From Mansonella perstans (lineage: Eukaryota > Nematoda > Chromadorea > Rhabditida > Onchocercidae), in assembly GCA_037074765.1 (NCBI GenBank), contig JBAMDO010000567.1:1-64000 (forward strand): a stretch of 64,000 nt of DNA. The letters are read 5' to 3'. A program made the translations under genes and the position numbers. Position 1 is the stretch's first letter; each line of letters begins with the position of its first letter. The notes under the pieces are model-generated. The model was not told the origin of the DNA, made no database searches, and was given only the letters and a program-made list of their open reading frames with translations. This document shows positions 13,447-25,000 of the stretch, piece by piece.

Positions 13447-13669
13447 TTGTCAGCTCAAATGAGTGCATTAATTACCTAAGAGTATTTTGTTTCTTGACTA
13501 TAATTTATTATTTTCAGATGTTACTTGCTTAATTTTTGAATCCTTATTAAAGAAAAACTTTGTTATCATTGATAAAAAAAAAACAGAATAATGCTACTAG
13601 AGCTGGAAAGTTAATTTTTATATACTGAAAGCATGCATTTTGTAATGAAGGTGTTAGATTTGTTTTATG

Positions 13670-14186
13670 TTATATAGTTTGACCTGTACTTTTTATTATC
13701 ATAGATATAGTATTTTGGTTAATATTAATGTTAATTTTGATTTTGCAATAGTTGAAATGCCCATCAAATTCTTTATATGAAATGTTCAAAATATGCAATA
13801 ATATTTCGTTCCAAGTTTCTTCATTTATTTGTTTCCTCAGTTTTACCAAAAACTGCCCAAATAGTCGTTTGTTGCATGATTTGGTGTCTTCTATACGTCT
13901 GTTATTTTTTAAAATCTTTAATACGTATAATAAACAATCCCCAAAATTTATTCCGTTCATCTCTAAATCAACGAAAAAAACATGTCACCCACCTGCAACC
14001 ATTGCTGTCGATTCAAAAATTTTTTCAATTTTGCCACTTTCCAGCGGCCCGCTGGAAAATGCACTTCGATTAATTAATTAAGTGCCTCGTCCACACCGTG
14101 GACAACTGGAATTTCCATAAATTTCGTAGATGAAGTAAGAGTTTTTTCAAGTTTGCGCGCTAAACTGTTTAAAGCGCAAGGATCTG
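13670..14186 (-). CDS. orphan gene, tentative (3' part)
   Basis: Three minus-strand segments join in phase: 14186-14097, 14051-13993 and 13960-13670. They read through DPCALNSLARKLEKTL, then GRWKVAKLKKFLNRQQWLQ, then a 96-codon terminal exon with KSCNKRLFGQFLVKLRKQ and EETWNEILLHIL. The balance of charged and hydrophobic residues and the lysine- and glutamate-rich helices look coding. Two short introns (45 and 32 bases) have GT..AG ends, but 32 bases is very short for an intron. An alternative acceptor pair would read the middle exon in another frame (GPLESGKIEKIF). No start exon was found and no family is recognised. The gene would converge on Rabin8, 223 bases apart. A 109-codon plus-strand frame over the same DNA is probably its shadow. 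Confidence 0.35.
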
Positions 14187-14654
14187 CTGTAAGGTTTTTG
14201 AAATGTAAACTTTACAGCATGACTTTTGTTTCTTATTTCAGTTTTTCCCGAGAAGTTGTTCTTTTTCTTTAGAAAATATAAAAGATTTGTCATATCGTCT
14301 TTCCAATATCATTTATATAGATTGAACAGATTATTATTATGTGTTACATTTCATTGCGGAAAATAAATTAGCTAAAGTGTTGAGAGAGAAATGTCAGTTA
14401 GTTTTTTTTTTTCACTTTGCAGTACTGAATAATATATCGATTTATAGAGTAAAAATTTTTGTACCTAACAAAAATCTTGAAAAAAAAAGAAGTCACAAAG
14501 TGATGAGACTTATATACTAATTAGACAAATAGAAATGAAACATTCGTTGAAACAGTTTTAAATCTATAAAAACAATTAAAAATTGATTGTGCAAATGGAG
14601 ATTAGTGGCGAAACCGAATTATCATGTGATACTAATCAGAAAGTTCATTTTTAT

Positions 14655-14908
14655 CAGTGCAGTTTATTTTAAATGTTATCCAACTACAATTTCCATACCG
14701 TTTCCTTGCCAGAAGATATAATTCATCCATAGCTGGAATTACAAATCTTCGTGAACGACTTTATATAGGGCGCACGGATCGCACAGATCATAATTATCTT
14801 GATACTACAAATCGATCTGCAAACCATTTTTTACTGTATCATCGCTCAGATGAATCGTTTAAAAGTTGGGCATTATTAAGCAACCAATGTGTTATTTCAG
14901 TTAGCTAA
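14655..14908 (+). CDS. coding-like exon of unknown protein
   Basis: An open frame follows the acceptor-like TTTATCAGTGCAG. It reads ARRYNSSIAGITNLRERL and then GRTDRTDHNYLDTTNRSAN, a composition unlike random AT-rich frames, and ends in a stop at 14906-14908. A start-like segment at 14595-14642 (MEISGETELSCDTNQK, ending AAA|GTTCAT) lies just upstream, but its phase does not fit this frame. It is therefore either a separate exon, a wrong junction, or decay. It lies within 200 bases of the RML gene start. No family is recognised. Confidence 0.28.
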
Positions 14909-15089
14909 GTAGCTCTGATCTTTTCATCCCGACGTAATCACCTTACATTAAAGTGATCACTTTACAGTAATCACTTTACTAAACGTTCTGTTCTAATTCA
15001 CTTGATTAAGACCCGTTCTGGAAAAATATATTATGAAAATATATTATATATGCGTTATATTCCATAGCCTTCAATTGCAGAAATTGCTG

Positions 15090-18000
15090 ATGTCTACTTA
15101 TACACCTCGTAATGTGTTAGTTACCGGTGGTTGCGGTTTCATTGGTTCTAATTTTGTGAATTATATCTTTCGAGCCTGGCCACGAACTAATATTGTCAAC
15201 ATTGATAAGCTGATCTTGAACTCAGATGCTTTCTATGTGAATGAAGAAGTAATCGAATCACCTCGATACAAGCTTGTTACAGCCGATATACGTAATTGTT
15301 CATTAGTTGGGCGCATCCTGAATGAAAACAAGGCAATCATTTTTAGTTTTTGGAATCTAATTTCCAAAGATTTGGAATCTTTGGAATCTATTTTACAGAT
15401 AATAACAGATAAACAGACATTTCTATCTATCATTAGCATTAAACTTTTTCACTTTCGATATCGAGAAAGGTTAAATGTCATGCATTGCATTGCATAGAAA
15501 TATTTTCTGTTCGCGACATTTAAGATGGTTTCACCTTTGGATAATTCATTAAATCCCTGCAACATATGTTATTTTATACTGCATCCATTACGACATAGTA
15601 AAATGGCGCTCATTTCTCTATTCAGTTAAATAACTATAGTCAATAAATATTATAATATAGCCTTCCCTATCCCATTGAATGAATTCTTTTCGAAGTGATG
15701 AATAGTCATTTAATGCTTTTATTTCTATGAATCCTGTATTTTGTTGAATCCCAAGTGAAGAGAGTGGGTAAGAAAAGGCCACAAGTCTAGGACTGGATTA
15801 ATAACCACAGTTAGAGTTTGTCACAAAAAACTTAAGCTTTTGGTGATCGCTAACAGCTAAATGAATGGTTAGGATAAAGTGCATAACAGAGTGGTAAGGC
15901 AATAATTGTTCACGGTGAAGACATTGATATGATTTAACTACTGCTTCTTGACAAACTTTGATGAATCCAAATAGCACAGCGGAAATTACAAATATAAACA
16001 ATTCAGCATGAAAATCTTTGAGTTCAGATGAATACAGTTATCAAACAGTTAAGATTTCTTATATCATTAGATTTAGTAGCTACAAGCTAGTCCTAACTTC
16101 ATTGTTATAGATTGACACCGTAGTACACTTTGCTGCGGACTGCACTTCAACGCGATGCTACGACGATCCTGTGGAATCAATTGAAAATAATGTGATTACA
16201 TTTATCCAGTTTATGGAAATTATTCGATCTTACAAGAAGGTGGAAAGATTCATACATATTAGTACTGACGAGGTTCATTTCTTTTTTTCTCGGTTTTGAG
16301 TTTGGTTTTTTCCCCTTATAGTAGTATGTTGGTCCTCAGAGCTTTCATATTGAAAAATTGATTCAAAATTCAAACATTCTTACTTTTCTGTAATCAGACA
16401 AGGAGAAAAATATTTGTCCATTTCTACTTTAGTTTTTGAGAAATTCTTGAACTTTTAATGAAATTTATGCATTTTCTTTCAAATGTTTACAGCCATTCTT
16501 AGCTATTTCTTCCTTAAATGATATTTCACGATTATTTTTGCAGGTATACGGTGATTCTAGCTTGGTAGCAGATGAAAAAGGTAAAGCAGAGGATGCACTT
16601 CTTTTGCCCGGAAATCCTTACGCGGCTACAAAAGTGAGGAAAATAAGATTTTGATGAGAAATTCACGAAATAAAACAAACAGGAACTTTCAGTTTGTTTT
16701 CAGGCAGCCTGCGAATCATACATTCATATTTGCTGCGAGTTGTTTGCAATGCCAATCATTATTTTACGCATCAACAATATCTATGGACCTAACCAGTGGG
16801 ATGTCAAGGTTTCCTACAGTAACATACAGTAGCAGTAAGCGAACTATTCTTCAGATTAAATTTTTAGATGCAAATTTCTTGAAACAGAAAATCTTGAAAG
16901 CATGGAATGAATTGTAATAAAAAATTGATCTTAAACACTCTTTTATATTATTAATCTTGAAGATTAATTCCGATGACTGAAAGTAGTTTTAGGTAGTTCC
17001 TCGTTTCATTAAGTTAGCTAAAAATATGGAGAAATTTACCGTGCAAGGTAGTGGTAAACAATTACGATCATGGCTGTATGTCGATGATGCTGCTGAAGGC
17101 ATTCGAAAAGCTGTCGAAAGTGGAACAGTTTATGAAACTTACAACATTGGAACTTATTTTGAAATGAATGGTACTTTAAACTATAGTTATCTCCTTCATC
17201 AATATGTAACAGTAGGTTAATACTAGTTGTTATCTTGTAATCATTTCGTTATTTTTTTGCAGTAGTAGATCTTGCATACGTTATACAAGCGGAAGTAGAC
17301 CGGCAACTCGGACGAGATCCAACTGCTGTGGAATTTGTTGGTATATTAGATCGGCCATACAACGATTTACGCTATTTGCTCGATTACAGCAAAATTAATC
17401 TGCATACTGGCTGGTCACCAAAAGTAACATTTGAAGAAGGTATTTTTTCGAGATTTGTTATTTATAAACCAGGTACTAGGATCTCTTTCTTTGGCTTTTC
17501 TGTCGAGAAAACATCAGAATTTTCTCTTTGAATCTAACACAAAAATGCAGCTTTTCCAGTTGTTGATATTCAAATAATTACTCTGAAATGTGCTCTGAAA
17601 TGCATTTCTTGATCTTACCAAATAATTTTAGTGAAGAATCATTATTATTGAACTGGTGTTTAAGCATGTTTCATCTAAATGGATCTTGGTTTAGAAGATT
17701 GTTGATAAATGTTCGCTTAGTTGCCATAAATTTTTGATTCTTAAGAGAATGGCATTATTGTTATTTTTTTTATTATTTTATTGATTGTTATTTTTTCTCC
17801 GCTGAGCGACGTTATTTGAGTTTCTCATTCCTTATATCATATGTTTGTTTGAATTTCAATTGAAAAGAATCAATTTTAGGCATTAGTCGAGTTGTTTCTT
17901 CTGCATTAAATCCACCAAAAAAAAACCAAAAAATGGTTGTTGTCATTTACGGCGGTAAAGGTTGGATTGGACAGCAATGCTGTAAGAAATTGTTTGAGCG

Positions 18001-19505
18001 GAAGATCAATTTTACACTGGCTAATTGCCGGATTGGGAAGAATAGCGATGATGAAGTGTGTGGTTCTCAGGATTGTCTGATATTAATCAGTAGGCTGGAA
18101 CTTAGTTTTTTACCAATAAACAGGAAAAGTTTAATGCAATCACTTTGTTTTAGGTTATGAATGAGTTAAGTGGCATCTATTGTACTCATGTGCTGTGTTG
18201 TACAGGAAGAACACACGGTGGTAAATTCAAAACAGTGGAATATCTGGAAGGTTCGGACAACTTGGGGGATTTGTATCAAATTTAAATTATTATTATTATT
18301 GAAATCAGTTCGTTCTTTTTTTTTCACCAAAACGTCTATTTAAATTTACTTAGCTTTCAGAATTAAATTCATTAACTGTGTAGCTCGAAAATTTTTAGGA
18401 GGACCAAACCGAACTTTCGAGAATATAAGGGATAATTTATACTCAGCGATCACTTTAGCGAAGATATGTCAAAAATTGGGTCTGCATTTCACTTACGTCG
18501 GGACTGGATATTTATTTGCATATGATCAGGAGCACCCGATAGGTGGCAAAGGCTTCACTGATGACGGTATAATAATTGAATCAGTTTTTAGTTGCGGCTT
18601 GTTATGCCGCGATAAAATGGAGATAACAGGTGTTGCGTTCGTTAGGGCGAGAGATAGAAGTAGATTCTTGAATAGATCTTTAATATGTTTTCACAGATGG
18701 TGTAGTTTATTTTATTCATTGGAAATATTTTTGGGAAATTTTTTTCTGTTGATTTTATCTGATTAATAGTTTTAGATTTGCCGACATTCTTCGGAAATTC
18801 ATACTCTGTTGTGAAAGGTATCACTGATCGTATGACACAACAGTATCAAGGTGGAATCAAGGAATGCTTAAATGCTCGAATAACGCTACCACTGAATTTT
18901 TGTTTGGATGAAGAGAGAAATCTGTTGACCAAAATTTTGGAATATAAGTAAATTTTATTTTGCTCATTTTTGAAAATTGTCCTTTTTTTCTTCATTTCTG
19001 CGTGTTGTTTACGAGCTTGGCCCGAAACGTTTGAGAAGATTCCACTTACCAGATCAAAATTGTTAGTTATTTCAATTTGAAATTAATTTTGTTTGTTCAT
19101 TTTAAGGCAAATCTTCGACGTTCCAGTATCAATAACAGTACTTGATGACTGTATACCAGCACTTATTAATCTCATGGAAAGACGTATTGGTGGCAATTTG
19201 AATTTGGTTAATCCCAAGCCGATCAGTTTTTCTCAGATATTGGAACTGTATAAGGAGGTTAATTTAATATCATAAAGGATCCAGAAGTAATGTCCTCACT
19301 TAACAATTGATTTTAGATTGTTTGTCCGGACTTGCATCACTACGAGATACTAGATTCAAACGATGACAAATACCGTGAGCTATGTACGACAAAAGGAAAC
19401 TGTGCTTTGGATACATCCAAATTGGAACAGCTTTGTCCAGAGATTCAGAACAGTTTCGAAAGTTTACGGAAGGGTTTTATGAAGATGAGAGTTAATCTTA
19501 AATAA
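15090..19505 (+). CDS. rml-2: bifunctional NDP-glucose 4,6-dehydratase / epimerase-reductase (RHM/RML-2-like)
   Basis: Twelve exons: 15090-15332, 16111-16272, 16544-16633, 16704-16808, 16993-17170, 17263-17439, 17880-18055, 18154-18250, 18399-18566, 18776-18947, 19107-19257, 19317-19505; 635 aa. Residues 1-318 are a RmlB/TGDS dehydratase: GGCGFIG nucleotide loop (13-19), catalytic TDE (133-135) and Tyr161xxxLys165. Exon 7 bridges without a stop (PPKKNQK) into a second short-chain dehydrogenase fold starting at Met337, with GGKGWIG and Tyr475xxxLys479. This half matches the NRS/ER domain of plant RHM. Together they should turn dTDP- or UDP-glucose into the rhamnose nucleotide in the cytosol; in nematodes rhamnose goes to glycans and cuticle-related coats. 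Intron 1 begins GC, not GT (AAG|GCAATC), and gives an exact family alignment. The start follows TCAATTGCAG by 9 bases. Confidence 0.9.
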
Positions 19506-19526
19506 TCCAAATCTTGTGTTTAGATG

Positions 19527-19590
19527 ATTGCAATAAATAAATCATTATGCCTTGAATCATTGCAATAAATAAATCATTATGTTCTGAATT
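19527..19590 (+). repeat. 32-bp tandem duplication carrying the poly(A) signal
   Basis: Two 32-bp units (19527-19558, 19559-19590) each contain ATTGCAATAAATAAATCATT. They lie 22-85 bases after the RML stop codon, so the 3' UTR has duplicated AATAAA signals. Confidence 0.85.
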
Positions 19591-19879
19591 ATGACGTAAT
19601 TTTTACATGCTCTTACTTCAAGCGAAATATTTTCCTAGAATGATGGGATAAATTTTTAAAAGTGAGATTGATGAATGGAATAGAATCAAAGTTGTCAAAT
19701 TAACCAGTATTGAACGATTCAGATTGTAAGATATTCTCTGCAAAATGTTTATTCCTCTTTTCAATGCAAATGAGTTCCTTAACAATGTTATGCACTGATC
19801 ACAGTCCCTTCGAATTATATGAAAATTTTTTATCCTTCAACTTTATTTTTCATGTCATAAAGAAAATGCCCTGCTAACA

Positions 19880-20710
19880 ATTGCTTAAGAGATCAATCTA
19901 CTACAAAGGCGCAGTTGTACTGCGCAGTACAACTGCGCAGTCAATCCGCCTTCTTATACGAATAAAGTTGCTACGATCTAGTGCGTACACAACTCAACTT
20001 AACTCAATTCAACTCGACTCAACGTGATCAATCTAAAACATTAGAGAATCAATAATCCCTGGTCTAAACGTTGGCCATTCCTAGCTACTAATTGACCTCT
20101 CAAAAATCCACAGCAAAATTTTTGGTGCCCGAGGTGAGGTCATGATGTCAAGTAGCATTATAGCCAGTATTCAACCAGCAAAAACCAGGTTAGTCCTCCT
20201 TCTTCGAGAAATAAATTTCCTGGAGTTTAAATCTCCGGATCCAAACGCGTCAATAGAATAACAGGGAAACGAGGAGAAAAGTACTCGCAGATAAATTCAT
20301 AGAGTCCAACTATATGTTAAGTCGCTTCAAAATACATACGACACATAGCTCAAATATATTCAAACAATCACCGTAATGAAAAAGAGGGAAGAAGAAGAGA
20401 AAATTTACAAATCAATCACGGAGGATGAATATGAATTATTTTAATTAATTCATGAAGGGAAAGAAGCGCTGATAACGTTAACAACATATAAGGATGAAAG
20501 CGAGCAAAAACTGGAACTATCGGGAAACCTTTTTTGTATTTGGCACAAGCGAATCTCAAAACTGTGTTGGCATAAGAGAGTTTTAAACTTGCATAACTAA
20601 ACTCCTTATTATCAAACTTTAAATCGCTCGTTAAACAAATGCAGAAAGAAAATGTATAAGCGAATGAGGAAACAATGGTTCACTGCAGAGGAATTACAAC
20701 AGCGGTAACA
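19880..20710 (+). mobile_element. decayed LTR retroelement: LTR end, primer-binding-like site, gag-like remnant
   Basis: A stretch with an AATAAA (19961-19966) and CAACTCAA-type repeats (about 19985-20020) ends near AAAATTTTTGGTGCCCGAGG (about 20117-20136). TGGTGCCCGA followed by GTGAGG resembles the primer-binding region after a 5' LTR of BEL/Pao or Gypsy elements. Downstream, one frame from 20376 to 20708 is rich in lysine and glutamate (KKREEEEKIYKSI, later EGKEALITLTTYKDES) but has two internal stops, as expected for a dead gag-like region. No reverse transcriptase, protease or second LTR is visible. It sits between the RML and dynactin genes. Confidence 0.42.
19909..19938. repeat. perfect 30-bp palindrome
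   Basis: The sequence is its own reverse complement, with arms GCGCAGTTGTACTGC around the centre at 19923/19924. It is unusually GC-rich for this DNA. It lies at the left end of the LTR-like block. Confidence 0.95.
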
Positions 20711-22093
20711 ATACTTCTACTGCAAAGCTTCGCATAACAGTACCGTGTGTGTGTGTGGAAAAAGAGGCATATCCACTTTAAACGATAAGGCGCATTTAGG
20801 AAAAAAGAAGTATTTTCAACATCACTTTACAATTCAACATTCATAACTCGAAAAAATACAACAAGAGAAATTTTACTTTTCAAATTATTTTCATTTCATC
20901 TCTCTCCTTTTCTCACTCTTTTTATTTTTGTTTTCTTTCTTTTCTCACCAAATATTATATCTTTTTTTTCAAAAAAATCTCTGTAGGAAGACCTTAATTA
21001 ATCTAATTACTCTTACTTATTCTAATCACTCTTACTTACGCTAACAACATCCTAGCGTACGCCATATCCTATCCTAGACACTAGATCGCTATAAATGTTC
21101 ATGCATACATATATATATGGCAACTAATAGCGGTCCGTGAAAAAAAATGCAGCATGATCAGGATGCAAATTTAATAAAATGCGACAAATTAGACACGATA
21201 TCGGTGTGTGCTAAAGGTAAGATGCATTTATTGATTTGGCATTATTTTAATTAATTTATTATTTTAAAAGATGAGAGTTTTACATATTCTTATTTGTATT
21301 ACTTTTTTACTAATTTAATTATTACATTTAATAATGCTTAATTTTCATAGTAATTTCCTATTTTACTTTTTTTTTGAAATATTTATACATTGAATTTTTT
21401 TATAACTTTATAGATTGATATTTAATGATTGTTACTCTTTGATTATTTTAATGATTAATTACTTATAATAATATATCATTCACGGCATGTATTTACTATT
21501 TTCCTACTACTCATTTACATATATATAATAAAATTAAAATTAATTATTCGCAGTAAATTTTAAATTTAATGTGTTTATTTATTTGTTTTTTTCTAATATA
21601 TTTAAATTTAATTGATTGATATTGATATTGCTTTTTTTTGATAATACAAAGTTGTTATCATTATCCATTTAAATTATGGAACTTTTATCATTATCCACTA
21701 ATATTTTGGAGCTATTATCATTCTCTATCCTTTTCTGTTGATTATTTATGACTAAAAACTAAATATCATTCTAACTGTAACATTTCATTGAGATATTTTT
21801 GCTCTTAATTGTTTAATTTTGTTAAAATTTTCATTTTTTTTTTATCCTGACCTTTGACATCATAGTGGCTTATTTATTCCACGGTCATTATTAGTTACAG
21901 TAATGACATTTCGCTCGTGACAGTTTTTTATCCGTGAAGAAAGGCTCAGAAATTTTTCCACAGATACTATTATTTATGAAAATACATTAAATGGAACACT
22001 TCCGATTGTGCCATATTTTTTAGTGTATTTCATCTTCGTATGTAAATTTAAATTTTGTACTGTTTCAGATAAATATTTTTAAAATTGATTTAA
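20711..22093. other. spacer upstream of the dynactin gene
   Basis: AT-rich, with a short GT run near 20744-20756 and an AT run near 21106-21118. No CAP-Gly-like coding exon is seen on the plus strand. TACTGTTTCAG ending at 22068 is an acceptor 25 bases before the dynactin ATG and a likely spliced-leader site. Confidence 0.5.
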
Positions 22094-25000
22094 ATGGACG
22101 AGAATAAGAATGAGATCGATTTGCTTCGTATTGAAAACAAAGATTTGAGAACAAAGCTTGAAACATTGAAGTAATTAATTAATATACCCATTATTGCTTT
22201 TACTTAGTACTCTTTCAATTTGATTCGTAAAGTAAGATTTCGAGCTGTGTATTTTGAAAGGCATACCTAATTTTTATAATTTGGTCATAAAAATTAAATT
22301 CACAAATTTTTTTCGATAAATTTCAAAGTTTTAAATATAGAAACGAAAAGGTGAAAAAAAAAAATTCTACGTCAAGAATCAAATTGAATCTGTTTGTTTT
22401 CTTTTTGAAAGATCAAAGTAAAATAGATGTACGGTAATATATGCGAAAACTTTCTGCTTCCAAGTCAAAATTTCATCCTGAAATTAAAATTTTTGTTTTT
22501 CGAGGAAAAGAAACTTCCGAATCATCGTCGTTTATAGCAGTAAATAATGTTCCTCTTATCCTTCATTAAAAATTTTTTTCATATAAATTCAAATTTTCTT
22601 TGGTGAATTCAGTACTTTTTTTTTAATAAATTTCAATGTTTTAAAGGCGGAAACGAAAAGTCGATCATCCGAAACTTCCGCAATATGAAAAGAATCTGGG
22701 TGAAGTGGAAGCATTACGCAGATTCAGAAGTAGTTTAGTTGAAAGTAATTCAAAATTACAACAAAGGTTACAGGAAAAGGAAAAGGTAATGCTCTACATT
22801 TAAGCATACGGTAACGTCGTTTGAATTGTTTATTACTCTTCTACTTATTATGCTCATAAAATTTCGGTCCCTTAAAGATCTAACCGAAATATTTCGTTGT
22901 GAAATGATAATATTTAAGTAATGTTCAAGTTTTAGGAATTTCAATTCATATTTTAAATTGAAACAAGAATCAGAAATGAAAGACTCATTACTTGAACGCA
23001 AATTTCTGAATTTTTTTAAAAAATTATTGAAAAAAAGGCTTCTTGCAGAATTTACCTAATTTTATTATTTCATTACATATTTTTCCATCTGAGGGTCAAA
23101 TGGTGGGAAGAAAGATAGTTGTAGACATCCTTATTTCATTGAATTAAAACAGCACTCAAAAAATTCAAAATGAAGGTTCCATTTAGGAATTGATTGAGTT
23201 GTCAAAAATAAATCAAGAAATGCTTGAACGATTATCAGAACTCGAAGAACAGCTGGAAATGGCAACAATTGAGAAGGAAATGGCTGAGGAAAAGGCAGAA
23301 CTTTTGCAGGTTCGTTTGATAATGGAATAAATGTTTCTTCTCCAGTTTGACAAATAAAGTTGACTTGAAATCTTTAATGAATGCTCGAATTTGAACTTCT
23401 TCATTTATCTATCATTATAATTTCTTGAAGGCTGACATTGAGATCGAGAAGCAGTGTGTACAAGAATTGAAAATAGAATTGGACTTGTTTCGAAGTGAAA
23501 TTGAGCTAAAAGACGATGATAAATCACAGGTTTGGTTTTTCTATTATAAATCTTTGCTATATTTGTTGAGTATTATAATGAAATATAAGCTTTTGCACTA
23601 AGAATTTGAAATAAATTGAATTGTTGACGGGAATTTTTTGGATTTCGTTTTTTTTTGCTGGTAATCACCGTGTCCCAGGAAGGGCGAGTTGAACAATTCA
23701 TGAAATTCTGAAAGCACTTCAATATCAGTACTCCAGAAATGCATTTTTTGTTAAAGGAAAGTGGAATACAACTCAAAATGTTGGAATGTCAGAATGTGAA
23801 ATTACGCGAAGCAATAGTGCGGTAGGTTTGTTTAAAGTTTTATGGATAGGTGGTCAGTTTCATTAATTCAAGATTCACTTTGTGGTGTTTTATTTGAGGT
23901 TCCTGGATTTGATTTTGTACATTTATTTAGACTTTACTAGTAGTGTACGACTGTTTAGAATGCGCGATGCAATCGGTCAATTAGCGGAAGATAAACGAAA
24001 ATTAATACAAAGGAATGAAATGCTAAAAAATGAGTCTTCTACATTAGTGAGAACTTGTGAAAATTTGAAAAGCGATCTTCAGAAAGCCGATCAGACAATG
24101 CATATGCTAAAAGAACGGGTTGGTAGAAGTAATTTTTAAAAGTTTTGAATTATCTGATTATTTGTGCTTTTCAAAATTTTGCTTATAATATCTTACGAAT
24201 TGTTGCAGTTGGTTGGTATTAGTGAAAGCGTAAGTATGCGTGTATTTTTTCTTCAATTCATTAATTTTGTATTGTTTTCTTTCTACTTCAATACGTCGCT
24301 TGTGCTTTTGCACTTTTAATATTTCGATTAGTTTGTGGATGAATTATTTTTTGTGGATGAATTATTTGATGAATTATATTATATTGATGATAGGACACAT
24401 GATGAAATGTGCTTTTTAGATTGATGCAACAATGGACGGTGAGAAAATGATCGAAATTTTGACAGAAAAAAATATAGATCTGGAAAGGAAGCTAAGGTTT
24501 TAGCAAATTTGAATTAATATTTCAAGACTTTATTATTGTTAAAAGGCTATTAGTTCTTAAAAAGTTAAAGCTGTATTTGGTTTGCTGATTTTAAATTCAC
24601 TGATATACATCGGTTTTTGCTCCTGAAAAGATTATATAGATTCCTAGGGTTACTGAAACTAATAAACTCCTTTATTTAAGACCGAAGTTTTGCTATTCTC
24701 GCATTTTAATAATTTAAAATTAATAAACAAGGACGAATTTTTATTTCTTCCGCTTGGAGAGTAGGCAGAATTGGGATGAATGTAAGTCTATATTATTACC
24801 AAGATAAGTGGTGACAAAAATTACAAGAAATGTTTGCTGACAAAAAATAACAAAATAATAATAACGAGAAATTTTTAGTACCCTAGAAGAAACTGTTGAA
24901 GATTATGAGGCAATCAGATCGATGGATGAGGAAATTCTTGAAACGCAAAGGGAAGCTGAAAAAGAACTTAAGGAAGAATTGGATTTAACAAACAGTAGGA

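Noticed and set aside
13752..14081. 109-codon plus-strand open frame
   Set aside because: Lies opposite the more protein-like minus-strand exons; its S/F/I-rich peptide looks like a shadow.
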